Shown here one piece after another: positions 51,508-61,187 of a stretch of DNA of 64,000 nucleotides. The stretch covers positions 1,808,978-1,872,977 of the forward strand of contig NZ_CP029829.1 in the NCBI RefSeq assembly GCF_003233655.1. The letters are read 5' to 3'. The stretch is from Azospirillum ramasamyi. GTDB taxonomy: Bacteria; Pseudomonadota; Alphaproteobacteria; Azospirillales; Azospirillaceae. Each line of letters begins with the position of its first letter. Position 1 is the first letter of the stretch. The notes beneath the pieces were generated by a model that saw only the letters and a list, made by a program, of their open reading frames with translations, did no database searches and was not told the origin of the DNA. The position numbers and the translations under genes were made by a program.

Positions 51508-51532
51508 GCCCTCTCCTGCCTTGGGAGAGGGC
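51508..51532 (-). other. Hairpin after cysS
   Basis: GCCCTCTCC (51508-51516) pairs with GGAGAGGGC (51524-51532), 12 bases after the cysS stop on the minus strand. It lacks a U run in that direction, so termination would be weak. Confidence 0.4.
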
Positions 51533-51543
51533 CTCCCCTTAAC

Positions 51544-52920
51544 TCACCCCCGCTTCCAGGTGGTGCCCTGCGGACCGTCTTCCAGAACGATGCCCTTGTC
51601 GGCCAGCTCCTTGCGGATGCGGTCGGCCTCCGCGAAGTTCTTCGCGGCGCGGGCCGCCTTGCGGTCGGCGATCAGCTGCTCGACATCGGCGTCGCTCAGC
51701 CCCTCGGCCCCACCGGCCGGCGCCCAGCGGAACCACGCCTCCGGGCCCTGCTGCAGCAGGCCGAGCTGCCGACCGGCCGCCAGCAGCGCGCCCTTGGCGG
51801 CGGCCTTCTCGGCATCGCTCTTCGCCTTGTTCACCGCGGTCGCCAGCTCGTGCAGATGCGCGATGGCGAGCGGGCTGTTCAGGTCGTCCTCCAGCGCCGC
51901 CAGCACCTCGAAGGGCAGCTCCGCCGCAATCGGCGCCGGCTCGCCGCGCAGGGCCTGATACCAACGGTCGAGCGCGCCTTTGGCCTGCCGGATGCCCTCG
52001 CGGGTGAAGTCCAGCGGCTGGCGGTAATGCGCGCTCAGCAGGGTCAGGCGGATCGCCTCGCCGGGGAATTCGTCCAGCAGGTCGTGGACGGTGAAGAAGT
52101 TGCCGAGGGACTTCGACATCTTCTCGCCTTCGACCGTCACGAAGCCGTTGTGGACCCAGGTGCGGGCCAGCCGGTCGGTGCCGTTGGCGCAGCAGCTCTG
52201 CGCGATCTCGTTCTCATGGTGCGGGAAGATCAGGTCCAGCCCGCCGCCATGGATGTCGAAGGTGGCACCCAGATGCTCCTTCGCCATGGCGGAGCATTCG
52301 ATGTGCCAGCCCGGACGGCCGCGGCCCCACGGACTGTCCCAGCCGGGCTGGTCCGGCGTGCTGGGCTTCCACAGGACGAAGTCCGAGGCGTCGCGCTTGT
52401 AGGGCGCCACCTCCACCCGCGCGCCGGCGATCATGTCCTCCAGCGAGCGGCGGGACAGCTGGCCATAGCTGGGCATCGACGGCACGGAGAACAGCACATG
52501 CCCTTCCGCGGCATAGGCGTTGCCGCGTTCGATCAGCGTGGCGATCAGCGCGATCATCTGGCCGATATGCTGGGTCGCCCGCGGTTCGATGGTCGGGCGG
52601 AGCGCGTTCAGCGCATCCATGTCGGCATGGAACAGGTCGGTGGTGCGCGCGGTCAGCGCGTCGATCGGCTCGCCGCTGTCCCGCGCGCGGTCGATGATCT
52701 TGTCGTCCACATCGGTGATGTTGCGGACATAGGTCACCGCCGGATAGAGCTGCGACAGCAGCCGGAACAGCAGGTCGAACACCACCACCGGCCGGGCGTT
52801 GCCGATATGGGCGGTGTCGTAGACGGTCGGACCACAGACATACATGCCGACATGGTCCGGGCGAAGCGGCTCGAAGCGCTCCTTACGGCGGGTCAGCGTG
52901 TTGTAGAGGTCCAACGGCAC
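51544..52920 (-). CDS. cysS: Cysteinyl-tRNA synthetase
   Basis: A 458-residue class I synthetase starting at GTG 52920 with GGGAG eight bases upstream. It has [20 protein letters not shown] (HIGH motif as HIGN and the zinc Cys), [34 protein letters not shown] with the second zinc Cys, HHENEIAQ, and [16 protein letters not shown]. The C-terminal helical domain ends with [20 protein letters not shown]. It runs in the same direction as gltX, 46 bases downstream. Confidence 0.98.
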   Translation of the reverse strand: MPLDLYNTLTRRKERFEPLRPDHVGMYVCGPTVYDTAHIGNARPVVVFDLLFRLLSQLYPAVTYVRNITDVDDKIIDRARDSGEPIDALTARTTDLFHADMDALNALRPTIEPRATQHIGQMIALIATLIERGNAYAAEGHVLFSVPSMPSYGQLSRRSLEDMIAGARVEVAPYKRDASDFVLWKPSTPDQPGWDSPWGRGRPGWHIECSAMAKEHLGATFDIHGGGLDLIFPHHENEIAQSCCANGTDRLARTWVHNGFVTVEGEKMSKSLGNFFTVHDLLDEFPGEAIRLTLLSAHYRQPLDFTREGIRQAKGALDRWYQALRGEPAPIAAELPFEVLAALEDDLNSPLAIAHLHELATAVNKAKSDAEKAAAKGALLAAGRQLGLLQQGPEAWFRWAPAGGAEGLSDADVEQLIADRKAARAAKNFAEADRIRKELADKGIVLEDGPQGTTWKRG

Positions 52921-52966
52921 GGTCCGAACTCCCGAAAAAAGAGGGATGTCTGTATGAAGAGTGGCT

Positions 52967-54310
52967 TCAGGCGGTTTCGCCGGCCAGTCGCCGGAGGCTG
53001 CGCGCCCGTCCGATCAGGGGTAGCAGGTTCTTCAATTCCGGTCCATGGTCGCGCCCGGTCAGCGCCCGGCGCAGAGGAAGGAACAGTTCCTTGCCCTTTC
53101 GCCCCGTCGCCCCCTTCACCGCATTGGTCCAGGCGCCCCAGGTGCCGAGATCCCACGGCTCTTCCGGCAGCAGCGCCGCCGCCTGGGCCAGGAAGCCGGC
53201 ATCCTCGACCAGCGGGGTCACCGGCGCATGGGTCACCGCCCACCAGTCCCGCGCGTCATTCAGCCGCGACAGATTGGGCCGCACCGCGTCCCAGAAGGCG
53301 GCGTCGGCGCCGGTCAGGCCAAGCGCCTCCAGCCGGTCGGCCACCGCGTCGAACGGCGTCAGGTGCAGGATGCGGGCGTTCAGCCGGCCCAGTTCCTCCG
53401 GATCGAATTTCGGCGTGCCCCGGGCGATCTTCGACAGGTCGAACTCCGCCACCAGTTCGTCCAGCGTCAGCCGCGCCTCGATCGGGTCGGAGGTGCCGAG
53501 CTTCGCCAGCAGGCTGTTGACCGCCATCGGCTCGATGCCGTCCTCGTCGCGCAGGCTGCCGACCGACAGGCTGCCCAGCCGCTTCGACAGCCCCTGCCCG
53601 CCGGCATCGGTCAGCAGCGGCAGATGGGCGAAGGACGGGACCGCGGCATTCAATGCCTCGAAAATCTGGATCTGCACCGCGGTGTTGGCGACGTGGTCCT
53701 CGCCCCGGATGATGTGGGTGATGGCGAAGTCGGCGTCGTCCACCACGCTGGTGAGGGTGTAGAGCGGCCGGCCATCCTCGCGGATCAGCACCGGATCGCT
53801 CAGCGCCGTGCCCTCGAACCGCACCGGCCCGCGGACGAGATCGGTCCATTCCACCGGAGTCGGGTTCAGCTTGAAGCGCCAATGGGCCTTGCGCCCCTCC
53901 CCTTCCAGCCGGGCGCGGTCCTCGTCGGTCAGGCGCAGGGCGGCGCGGTCGTAGATCGGCGGGCGGCCCTGCGACACCAGGCTGGCGCGCTTGAGGCTCA
54001 ACTCCTCCGGCGTTTCGTAGCAGGGATAGAGCCGGCCGGCCGCCTTCAGCGCGGATGCCGCCTCGTCATAGCGCGGATAGCGGTCACTTTCGCGGGCGAA
54101 ACGATCCCAGGTGAGGCCGAGCCAGGTCAGGTCGGCGGCGATGCCATCGGCGAACTCCTGGGTGGAGCGCTCCTCGTCGGTGTCGTCCAGGCGGAACATG
54201 AAACTTCCGCCGGTCTTGCGCGCGAACAGCCAGTTGACGAGCGCGAGGCGCACATTGCCGACATGGATGCGGCCGGTCGGGCTGGGGGCGAAACGGACGG
54301 CGGTGGACAT
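52967..54310 (-). CDS. gltX: Glutamyl-tRNA synthetase (second type)
   Basis: A 447-residue class I synthetase. The HIGH region is [20 protein letters not shown] and the KMSKS loop appears as [40 protein letters not shown] is the conserved middle. The LSKRLG form and [14 protein letters not shown] are typical of the second GltX (GluRS2) of Rhodospirillales and rhizobia; another gltX is expected elsewhere. The anticodon domain is shorter than in E. coli. It lies directly upstream of cysS on the same strand, so the two synthetases form an operon. Confidence 0.95.
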   Translation of the reverse strand: MSTAVRFAPSPTGRIHVGNVRLALVNWLFARKTGGSFMFRLDDTDEERSTQEFADGIAADLTWLGLTWDRFARESDRYPRYDEAASALKAAGRLYPCYETPEELSLKRASLVSQGRPPIYDRAALRLTDEDRARLEGEGRKAHWRFKLNPTPVEWTDLVRGPVRFEGTALSDPVLIREDGRPLYTLTSVVDDADFAITHIIRGEDHVANTAVQIQIFEALNAAVPSFAHLPLLTDAGGQGLSKRLGSLSVGSLRDEDGIEPMAVNSLLAKLGTSDPIEARLTLDELVAEFDLSKIARGTPKFDPEELGRLNARILHLTPFDAVADRLEALGLTGADAAFWDAVRPNLSRLNDARDWWAVTHAPVTPLVEDAGFLAQAAALLPEEPWDLGTWGAWTNAVKGATGRKGKELFLPLRRALTGRDHGPELKNLLPLIGRARSLRRLAGETA

Positions 54311-54486
54311 GGCTGGACTCGATCTGCAGACGGGACAGGCAGTCCTAGCACGGCCGGCGCATCTTCCGAAAGCTGTCCGGAACCGATGCATTCGCGCAAC
54401 AGATGGAGTGATGCGGCCGTTGGCATGGTAGGCGCGGCCGTCCGCCTGCGTTAGCTTGGCGGCAAATCCAAACTCGGAGACATCCT

Positions 54487-55155
54487 ATGGCGGACAAGAG
54501 CTTGCGCATCGGCGTCGTGCTGTCGGGTTGCGGCGTGTATGACGGCGCGGAGATCCACGAAGCGGTCTGCACCCTGCTGGCCATCGCCAAAGCCGGCGCG
54601 GTCGCGGTGTGCTATGCCCCCGACATCCAGCAGGCCCATGTCGTCAACCACCTGACCGGCCAGGAGACCGGCGAGAGCCGCAACGTGCTGGTCGAATCGG
54701 CGCGCATCGCCCGCGGCAAGATCACCCCGCTCAGCGAGTTCTCGGCCGGCGACGTCGATGCGCTGATTTTCCCCGGCGGTTTCGGCGCCGCCAAGAATCT
54801 CAGCGATTTCGCCTTCAAGGGGGCGGACTGCTCGGTCAACCCGCAGGTGGTGGCCGCCGTCGCCGCCATGCGCGCGGCCGGCAAGCCGATCGGCGCGCTG
54901 TGCATCGCGCCGGCCATTCTCGCCAAGATCCTGGGCCAGCAGGGGGTGGAGCTGACCATCGGCAACGATCCTGGCACCGCCACCGCGCTGGAATCGATGG
55001 GCGCGGTCCACCGCAACACCGGCCATGGCGAGATCGTGGTCGATCGGGGGCTGAAGGTCGTCACCTCGCCCTGCTACATGCTGGACGCCAATCTGGTCCA
55101 GATCGCCGAAGGGGCGGAGAATACCGTCAAGGCTCTGGTCGATTTGGTGAAGTGA
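54487..55155 (+). CDS. elbB: Isoprenoid-linked glyoxalase ElbB
   Basis: A 222-residue DJ-1/PfpI-superfamily protein. It has IGVVLSGCGVYDGAEIHEAV, SRNVLVESARIARGKITPL, FPGGFGAAKNLSDFAFKG and the nucleophile region GALCIAPAILAKIL with the Cys at the elbow. ElbB has weak glyoxalase activity and is tied to late isoprenoid synthesis. GGAG precedes the ATG. A clear terminator ends the gene. Confidence 0.95.
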   Translation: MADKSLRIGVVLSGCGVYDGAEIHEAVCTLLAIAKAGAVAVCYAPDIQQAHVVNHLTGQETGESRNVLVESARIARGKITPLSEFSAGDVDALIFPGGFGAAKNLSDFAFKGADCSVNPQVVAAVAAMRAAGKPIGALCIAPAILAKILGQQGVELTIGNDPGTATALESMGAVHRNTGHGEIVVDRGLKVVTSPCYMLDANLVQIAEGAENTVKALVDLVK

Positions 55156-55167
55156 AAAAGAGTGGCG

Positions 55168-55201
55168 ATGAAAAAGGGGGTAGAGATACCTCCTTTTTCA
55201 T
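55168..55201 (+). terminator. Terminator after elbB
   Basis: ATGAAAAAGG and CCTTTTTCAT form a perfect stem, with further G/C pairing inside, 13 bases after the elbB stop. A and T runs on both sides make it bidirectional in principle. Confidence 0.8.
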
Positions 55202-55291
55202 CCGAGATATCACAAAGCTGAGCAATAATTCATTAACCGCCTTCCCACACCCTTTCCCTCGGTTTTGTTTTTTTATCGGCGAGGGGTGGCG

Positions 55292-55861
55292 ATGACCTGC
55301 ATTGTTGGATTGGTGGACGGCGATCGGGTGTGGATGGGCGGCGACAGCGCCGGGGTGAACGGCCTGGATATCACCGTGCGCGCCGACACCAAGGTGTTCC
55401 GCAACGGCGATTGCCTGATCGGCTTCACCAGTTCCTTCCGCATGGGCCAGCTGCTGCATTACCGGCTGGAGATTCCGTCGCGCGACGGCGACACCGATCT
55501 CTTCCGCTACATGGTGGTGGATTTCGTCGATGCCGTCCGCAATTGCCTGAAGGACGGAGGATACGCCCACCGCTCCAACGACGTCGAGACCGGCGGCACC
55601 TTCATGGTGGGGCTGGAAGGCCGGCTGTTCACCGTGCAGTCCGATTATCAGGTCGGCGAGGCGGTGCGCGGCTATCACGCCATCGGCTGCGGCTCCGATT
55701 ATGCGCTGGGTTCGCTCGCCTCCACCGCCGGCCAGCCGCCGGAAGAACGCGTGCTGAAGGCCCTGGAATGCGCCGAGCTGTTCAACGGCGGCGTCCGCGC
55801 GCCCTTCACCGTCCAATCCATCCTGCGCCGTCCGCAGATGGTCCTCACCGAGGCCGCGTAA
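55292..55861 (+). CDS. Proteasome-like Ntn hydrolase
   Basis: A 189-residue protein whose second residue is Thr. MTCIVGLVDGDRVWMGGDSA matches the opening of proteasome and HslV-type N-terminal-nucleophile hydrolases, in which Met is removed and Thr attacks the peptide. The GGDSAG loop with Asp, NGDCLIGFTSSFRMGQLLHY and IGCGSDYALGSLAS follow the same fold. GAGGGG lies six bases before the ATG. No ATPase partner (HslU) is near. It could be a self-standing peptidase; the substrate is unknown. Confidence 0.78.
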   Translation: MTCIVGLVDGDRVWMGGDSAGVNGLDITVRADTKVFRNGDCLIGFTSSFRMGQLLHYRLEIPSRDGDTDLFRYMVVDFVDAVRNCLKDGGYAHRSNDVETGGTFMVGLEGRLFTVQSDYQVGEAVRGYHAIGCGSDYALGSLASTAGQPPEERVLKALECAELFNGGVRAPFTVQSILRRPQMVLTEAA

Positions 55862-55987
55862 CCTTCGACCAAAGACGAAAGCAACGGCCAGGCTGGGCTC
55901 TGGTCACCCAAAGCATCCTGAGGTATGTACCGATGTCCTGCTGCACTGCGGGACAGGGGATAACCACAATAACTTTGGGTATTAGAG

Positions 55988-56212
55988 ATGACGGACCAAG
56001 CGGTCACCGCCGATGCTTACTTCGGTGAAGACGAGAACCCGGCCGGGTTGCTGACCAACTGGGGCAACTCCCCTTATCTGGTCTTCCCCGCCATGCTGCT
56101 GATTTTCATCATGCCGCTGGCGATCATCTTCCATCCGACCTGGATCGTGCTGCCCGCCGTGCTGTGGGCCTTCGGCATGCTCGCCACGATCATCAAGCTG
56201 ACCCGCGGCTGA
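55988..56212 (+). CDS. Small membrane protein with two helices
   Basis: A 74-residue protein. The hydrophilic start (DQAVTADAYFGEDENPAG) is followed by two membrane helices (LVFPAMLLIFIMPLAIIFHP and WIVLPAVLWAFGMLATIIKL) and a short basic end. The ribosome site is weak. The clean topology and good codon use support it. It stands alone between the Ntn hydrolase and the convergent NadE-like gene. No function can be assigned. Confidence 0.68.
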   Translation: MTDQAVTADAYFGEDENPAGLLTNWGNSPYLVFPAMLLIFIMPLAIIFHPTWIVLPAVLWAFGMLATIIKLTRG

Positions 56213-56288
56213 CGCCCGCCCCGGCGCCGGGAAAGGGGAAGTGCAAGAGGAAGGGGGAACCGCTCACCCCCTTCCTGTCTCGATCCGC

Positions 56289-57944
56289 TCAAACCAGATC
56301 CATGGCCCCTCCACCGGCGGGAAGGCGCCGCAGCCGCGCGACGGCCTGACGCGAAACGCGCGGTGCCGGGGACGCCCGGCGGCGGTCCGCTTCCGCCCGA
56401 ACCACCATCCGCCAGACCGACTCCACCATCTCGGCCGCATGTCCGCGCCCAACGAGTTCGGCCGGCGAAAGGCCGTTGTCGAGCAGGCCGGACAGCAGAT
56501 CGTCCAGCGCCTCCACCGGTGGCAATCCGGCCGGAGTCGCGGTCTTCAGCCGGCGCGCCAGCACCCGTTCCGGAACCACCCGCCCGGCCGGGCCGCGCGA
56601 TCCCGCCGGCTGGTTGACATTGCGCCAGCGCGCCAGTTCCAGCACCTCGGTCTTCGGCAGGTCGCCCAGCACGGCATAGCCGCAGCCCGCCTCCTCGGGC
56701 ACGAGGCCGAGCAGCCGGTCGGTGCGGTCGGCGGTCGACAGAAGCAACGCCCCCATCCGCTCCGCCAGTGCCGCCAGGGTGGCGGAACGCAGGCGGGCAT
56801 GCAGCCGGCCCGCCGCCCCGACCGATTCGCGTCCGGCAAAGGCGGGCGCCAGCAGCGAGTCGGCAGCCTTCAGCACCGGGCCCAGCGCCACATTGTCCAG
56901 GCGGCACCCCAGCAGTTCCACGATTTCGGCCGCATCGTCCAGGCTGTCCGCCAGCGCATCGATCTCGCTGCCGGGCAGCGGAGCCCGGACGGCCAGCACC
57001 CGCTCCGGCCCCAGCGCGTCGACGGCGATGGCCGCGGTCAGCGCCGAGTCCAACCCGCCGGTCAGGCCGACCACCGCGCCCGGAGCGCCGCCTTTGGCCA
57101 CCGCGTCGCGCAGACCCAGCGTCAGCGCACTGTAGAGCGCCTCCGTCCCTTCGACCGGCGCAATCATTTCGGCTTCGGAACTGCCCCAGGAATCATCGTC
57201 GCCACGTTCCCAGCGGGATAACAGCAGATGCTCGGCGAACAGGGGGGCCTGGGCGACCAGCCGGCCGCCGGCTGCGAGGGCGAAGCTGCCGCCGTCGAAC
57301 ACCCGCTCGTCCTCGCCGCCGACCGCGTTCACCGCGACCAGGGGCAGGCCGCACTCCACCACCCGAGCGACGGCGGCTTGCACCCGCTCGTCGGCCCGGC
57401 CGGGGGCGAAGGGGCTGGCCAGCAGCGCGATCAGCATTTCGGCGCCGCTTTCGGCCAGCGTTTCCGTCACGTCGGCGCTCGTCAGGTCGCCGCCGACCAG
57501 CAGGCCGACACGCACACCGCGGACATTCATCGGCCCCGGCATCGGACCGGCATCGAAACGACCATCCTCCGGCGCGCCGATCTCTCCACCGCCCATTTCG
57601 GCCTGGAAACGAACCGCCGCGATCTTGCCCGCGTCGAGCAGCAGGGCCGCATTGTGCTGCTTGGCGCCGTCACGCCAGGGGGCACCGACCAGCAAGGCCG
57701 GTCCTCCATCGGCGGTATCCGCCGCCAGCGCCCGGGCCGTCGCCTCCACGGCGTCGAGGAAGGCAGGCTGGGCGATCAGGTCCAGCAAAGGAACGCCGGA
57801 CAGCGCGCCGGCCGGACAGACGACCAGATCGGCGCCGCGGGCGGCGGCCTCCGCCCGGGCGGCGCGGAGGAGGTCGGCATTCGCGGCGAGATTGCCGGCG
57901 GCCGGATCGGCCTGGGCGAGTGCGATGGAAAGTCGGTCGGTCAT
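56289..57944 (-). CDS. NAD synthetase-like protein with degenerate active sites
   Basis: A 551-residue protein with the layout of glutamine-dependent NadE: nitrilase-type domain (1-265), then a synthetase domain (from about 285). In the first domain the usual catalytic Glu is Ala45 (VVCPAGALSG) and the usual Cys is Gly151 (LLVGGDLTS); only the Lys (K107) remains. In the second, the PP-loop is LTGGLDSALTAAIAVDALGP, with Thr for the first Ser, and the TNKSE segment reads STADRTDRLLG. It probably neither hydrolyses glutamine nor makes NAD efficiently. It may be a regulator or a new amide-forming enzyme. Start ATG 57944. Confidence 0.82.
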   Translation of the reverse strand: MTDRLSIALAQADPAAGNLAANADLLRAARAEAAARGADLVVCPAGALSGVPLLDLIAQPAFLDAVEATARALAADTADGGPALLVGAPWRDGAKQHNAALLLDAGKIAAVRFQAEMGGGEIGAPEDGRFDAGPMPGPMNVRGVRVGLLVGGDLTSADVTETLAESGAEMLIALLASPFAPGRADERVQAAVARVVECGLPLVAVNAVGGEDERVFDGGSFALAAGGRLVAQAPLFAEHLLLSRWERGDDDSWGSSEAEMIAPVEGTEALYSALTLGLRDAVAKGGAPGAVVGLTGGLDSALTAAIAVDALGPERVLAVRAPLPGSEIDALADSLDDAAEIVELLGCRLDNVALGPVLKAADSLLAPAFAGRESVGAAGRLHARLRSATLAALAERMGALLLSTADRTDRLLGLVPEEAGCGYAVLGDLPKTEVLELARWRNVNQPAGSRGPAGRVVPERVLARRLKTATPAGLPPVEALDDLLSGLLDNGLSPAELVGRGHAAEMVESVWRMVVRAEADRRRASPAPRVSRQAVARLRRLPAGGGAMDLV

Positions 57945-58167
57945 GATGGCTGGTTCCCTTCTTGCGGGTCCTTTTGCCCGCAGGGTAGCAGCGCCCCCGG
58001 CCGGGCGAAAGCCGCCGCTCTTCACCGGTCGTCACGCAGACGGAACAAGTGGCGGAACGCTTAGATATAGAAGTTCCGAAGACTTCGACCATTCGTAAGG
58101 AAACGAAGTTATCTCAAATCTTCAAAGAAATATCCGAAATTAACGACTGGTAAAGATTACAGACGTC

Positions 58168-59202
58168 ATGCTTCCGCTTGCAGACAAACTACGCGATGCG
58201 GGGGCATCCATGTATTACGCGGAGCTCAGCGGCCCGAACGGCAAACCGTCGGTGCTGTCCACGGCTGTGCAGAACGGCTCGTCAAAGACGGCCGGCACGG
58301 CGAAGGACGCGCTGGCCAAATCGGACGCGAAATCGGTCGATGGCGACAAGGCGGAGAAGAAGAGCCAGTCGCCGGCCTATACCATCAGCCAGTCGATGGA
58401 ATCGCTGCTGGACAGCATGACCGGCAAGGGCGGCGCCCAGGGGGCGGGGGGAGGCAGCGCCCTGGCTGCCGGCAACAGCGGCCTCGACCGTGCCCGCCAG
58501 GCTCAGTCGCTGATGCAGTCGGCGCTGGATCATGGCAACGATCTGGCCGGCATGTTCGGCAAGGGCATCGACGCTCTGAAGCAGGGGCTGGGCGACACGC
58601 TGAGCGCGCTGGGCGTTCCGAAGAACCGCATCGACGATGCGGTCAACGGCTTCGGCGACAAGCTGAAATCCAAGCTGGGCGGCATGGACCTCAGCCAGAT
58701 GTCGGTGGACATGCAGGCCACCCAGTCGCAATGGTCGATCGAATCCCACGGGATCGAACTGGAGATCCAGGACGGCGACCGCAGCGTCCGCATCTCCTTC
58801 GCCAAATCGACTCTGGACTTCCGCCGCGACGACCAGCGGCTCCAGGCCTCGCTCGGCAAGGGCGGCGACATGGCGCTGAGCGCGACCGGCATGACCACCA
58901 CGGCCACCGGCAAGTCCACCGGCATGATCATCCGCTCCGAAGGCTTCAGCGAGGACGAGATCAAGGACATCCTCGGCAAGCTGAACGACATGGCCTCCAA
59001 GGCCGGCGGCGACGGGATGAAGGGGCTGGCGGTGTTGAAGCCGACCACCTCCAAGAACGGCGTCACCCACCTGACGCTCGACCTGTCCGCCCCGGTGGAC
59101 GGGCTGTCCGGCGGCAAGGACGGCGCGGCGGTGAAGGAAGCGGCTGCGGCCTCGTCGTCGGGCTCGGCCGCGAAGCCGCAGAGCGTCGACCTGACCGCCT
59201 GA
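58168..59202 (+). CDS. Hypothetical protein, 344 residues
   Basis: No family is recognised. The N-terminal third is low-complexity and rich in Ser, Ala, Lys and Gly (SKTAGTAKDALAKSDAKSVD). A helical part follows (LMQSALDHGNDLAGMFGKGI, ALKQGLGDTLSALGVPKNRI), then repeated strands (WSIESHGIELEIQDGDRSVR, ISFAKSTLDFRR). There is no signal peptide or membrane helix, so it is cytoplasmic or exported by a non-classical route; the composition is a little like flagellar or secreted proteins. ATG 58210 has a better purine-rich site (GGGGGC) and may be the real start. An AT-rich leader with a GGAAC/GTTCC hairpin lies at 58045-58075. Confidence 0.65.
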   Translation: MLPLADKLRDAGASMYYAELSGPNGKPSVLSTAVQNGSSKTAGTAKDALAKSDAKSVDGDKAEKKSQSPAYTISQSMESLLDSMTGKGGAQGAGGGSALAAGNSGLDRARQAQSLMQSALDHGNDLAGMFGKGIDALKQGLGDTLSALGVPKNRIDDAVNGFGDKLKSKLGGMDLSQMSVDMQATQSQWSIESHGIELEIQDGDRSVRISFAKSTLDFRRDDQRLQASLGKGGDMALSATGMTTTATGKSTGMIIRSEGFSEDEIKDILGKLNDMASKAGGDGMKGLAVLKPTTSKNGVTHLTLDLSAPVDGLSGGKDGAAVKEAAAASSSGSAAKPQSVDLTA

Positions 59203-59355
59203 GGCACATTTTCCCGCAACCAACTTGTCACAGCGCCGGCCCGGAACCGACCGGACCGGCGCTTGCCCATGCGGGACGGCTTCATTAAAAGCGGACTGGC
59301 GCCGGCCGGACAGCCGTGCCTCACCCGTTCCCGGAACCATCCCCGGACAGAAGTC

Positions 59356-59766
59356 ATGACCGACCGCGACACGCTGCTGGCCCTCAACCAGGCCTTCTAC
59401 CGCGCCTTCACGAACCGCGACGCCGCCGCGATGGAAGCGCTGTGGGCGGAGACGCTGCCCGTGTCCTGCATCCATCCCGGCTGGACCGCCCTGTTCGGCC
59501 GCGACGCCGTGCTGACCAGCTGGCGCGACGTTCTGCGCGCTCCCACCGGCATCACCGTCGAGGCGCGGAACGAGCGCGTCACCCTGCATGGCAACACCGC
59601 CCTGGTGGTCTGCGAGGAGACGCTGGGCGGTGCCGTGCTGGCCGCCACCAACCTGTTCGCGCGGGAAAACGGCAGCTGGCGCCTTGCCCACCATCAGGCC
59701 GGTCCGATCGCCGACGCCCGCGCCGACGTGGAGATCCCCGCCAAGGCGCCGCGCCACCTGCATTGA
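59356..59766 (+). CDS. SnoaL/NTF2-like protein
   Basis: A 136-residue protein with the NTF2-like cone fold: LALNQAFYRAFTNRDAAAME, ALWAETLPVSCIHPGWTALF with the HPGW motif, GRDAVLTSWRDVLRAP, VTLHGNTALVVCEETLGG and GSWRLAHHQAGPIADAR. The CIHPGW motif defines the subgroup often annotated nuclear transport factor 2 family. No reaction is established. It converges on the serine hydrolase gene with a 12-base gap. Confidence 0.85.
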   Translation: MTDRDTLLALNQAFYRAFTNRDAAAMEALWAETLPVSCIHPGWTALFGRDAVLTSWRDVLRAPTGITVEARNERVTLHGNTALVVCEETLGGAVLAATNLFARENGSWRLAHHQAGPIADARADVEIPAKAPRHLH

Positions 59767-59778
59767 GAACGGCTCGAC

Positions 59779-61011
59779 TTACGGCAAGCTCGCCACCTCC
59801 GGCCGGGCTTCCAGACGGCGGACGAGGTCGATCACGACCCGGTCGGCGATGACCTGATCGGGATCGCTGTTGGTCAGCGCCACCACCCCCCAGCGATGCG
59901 CCTTCGAAAAGGCGATGTAGGCGTTGAAGCCGCCGGTGGAGCCGGAATGCCAATGGATCGGCGTTCCATCCCCCGCCCAGGCGACGAACCAGCCCAGCGC
60001 CATCGCCCCTGCTCCCAGGCTTCCCGGATCGGCGAGTGTCCGGCCATCGACCTGCACCGTCTGCGCCAGCGCCAGGGTTGCCGACGCCGCGGAGGCGCAA
60101 CCCTGTCCGTCCGCTCCGGCGGCGCGGCCGGGACAGTCGCCCAGATTGGCGGACAGCCAGCGCAACATGTCGTCGGCGGAGGAATAAAGGCCGAAGGCCG
60201 GCAGCATCGCCGGCGCTTCCCAGTCCGGCACGACCCGGCCGCGGGCATGGCCGGCCGCCTTGCGCGCCCGCTGCTCCGCCGTCGGCTGCAGGGTGGTGTC
60301 GCGCAGGCCGAAGCGGTCGGTCACCACCCGCTTCAGGAGGGCTTCGAAGGATTGGCCGGCTGCGGCGGACAGCGCCTCCCCCAGCACCGCCATGCCGGCG
60401 TTGGAGTAGCTGAAACGCACGCCCGGCGGCACCGGCAGGTGATACCCCGACAGCCACAACCCGAGTTCGGCCCGCGACAGCGGCTTGTAGGGGTTGCGCG
60501 GATCCTCCAGCCGGTTCCAGGAAAAGCGTGGGGTTTCCGGCACGCTGGGCAGACCGGCCGTGTGGGTGGCAAGGTCGCGCAGGCGGATGCGCCCGCCGCC
60601 ATGGTCCGGCAGAGGGGCGATCTGCACCGGACCGACGCGCCGCAGATGGCGGTCCAGCGGATCGTCGGGCGACAGCCGGCCCTCCCGCACCAGTTCCGCC
60701 ATGATGGTGCCGGTGAAGGGCTTGGTGAGGGAGGCGATCTGGAACAGCGTCCGCCCATCCGCCGGTCCGCCGTCCGGTCGCCCGGCGTCGCCGCGCCCGA
60801 CCACCAGCGTCCGGCCGTCGCGGATCACGCCGACCACCAGACTGCCCGCCCCGACCGGCGGCTGGCGCTCCTCCACCGCCTGGGTCACCAGTTCGACCAG
60901 CGGGTCGGCGCCCCGATTGCCGGATCGGTCAAGTCCGATGGCCCCGGTCGGGCCGAAGGGAACGCTCCACAGCAGCAGACATAAAACGCCCAGCAGCAGC
61001 CTGCGCCGCAT
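59779..61011 (-). CDS. Beta-lactamase-fold serine hydrolase (AmpC/AmpH-like)
   Basis: A 410-residue periplasmic protein. It starts with a signal peptide (MRRRLLLGVLCLLLWSVPFG). The class C/penicillin-binding motifs are SLTKPFTG (Ser-x-x-Lys), the Tyr-x-Asn in VRFSYSNAGMAVLG, and WHSGSTGGFNAYI in place of KTG. The HSGxTGG form is usual for AmpH-like peptidases and esterases rather than true beta-lactamases, so cell-wall peptide trimming is more likely than resistance. About 175 bases separate it from the glycosyltransferase pair on the same strand. Confidence 0.88.
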   Translation of the reverse strand: MRRRLLLGVLCLLLWSVPFGPTGAIGLDRSGNRGADPLVELVTQAVEERQPPVGAGSLVVGVIRDGRTLVVGRGDAGRPDGGPADGRTLFQIASLTKPFTGTIMAELVREGRLSPDDPLDRHLRRVGPVQIAPLPDHGGGRIRLRDLATHTAGLPSVPETPRFSWNRLEDPRNPYKPLSRAELGLWLSGYHLPVPPGVRFSYSNAGMAVLGEALSAAAGQSFEALLKRVVTDRFGLRDTTLQPTAEQRARKAAGHARGRVVPDWEAPAMLPAFGLYSSADDMLRWLSANLGDCPGRAAGADGQGCASAASATLALAQTVQVDGRTLADPGSLGAGAMALGWFVAWAGDGTPIHWHSGSTGGFNAYIAFSKAHRWGVVALTNSDPDQVIADRVVIDLVRRLEARPEVASLP

Positions 61012-61187
61012 CCCCGCCTCCGCCCCCGCTTCAGAATCGCAGGTTCGGAGAGTGGGAGGAGGTCCGGCGGGCGGACAGGGCCGCGAAGGGCGATCCGGCG
61101 AAAGACGGCGGCAGGGCGGTCGGGGGTACTCCCCGGCCGGCCGCGCCGTCTCAACCGGTCACTTCAGTTGGTCATTCGGTTTGACGG

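Noticed and set aside
59779..61011. Antibiotic-resistance beta-lactamase
   Set aside because: The third motif is HSG rather than KTG, which points to AmpH-like or esterase enzymes.
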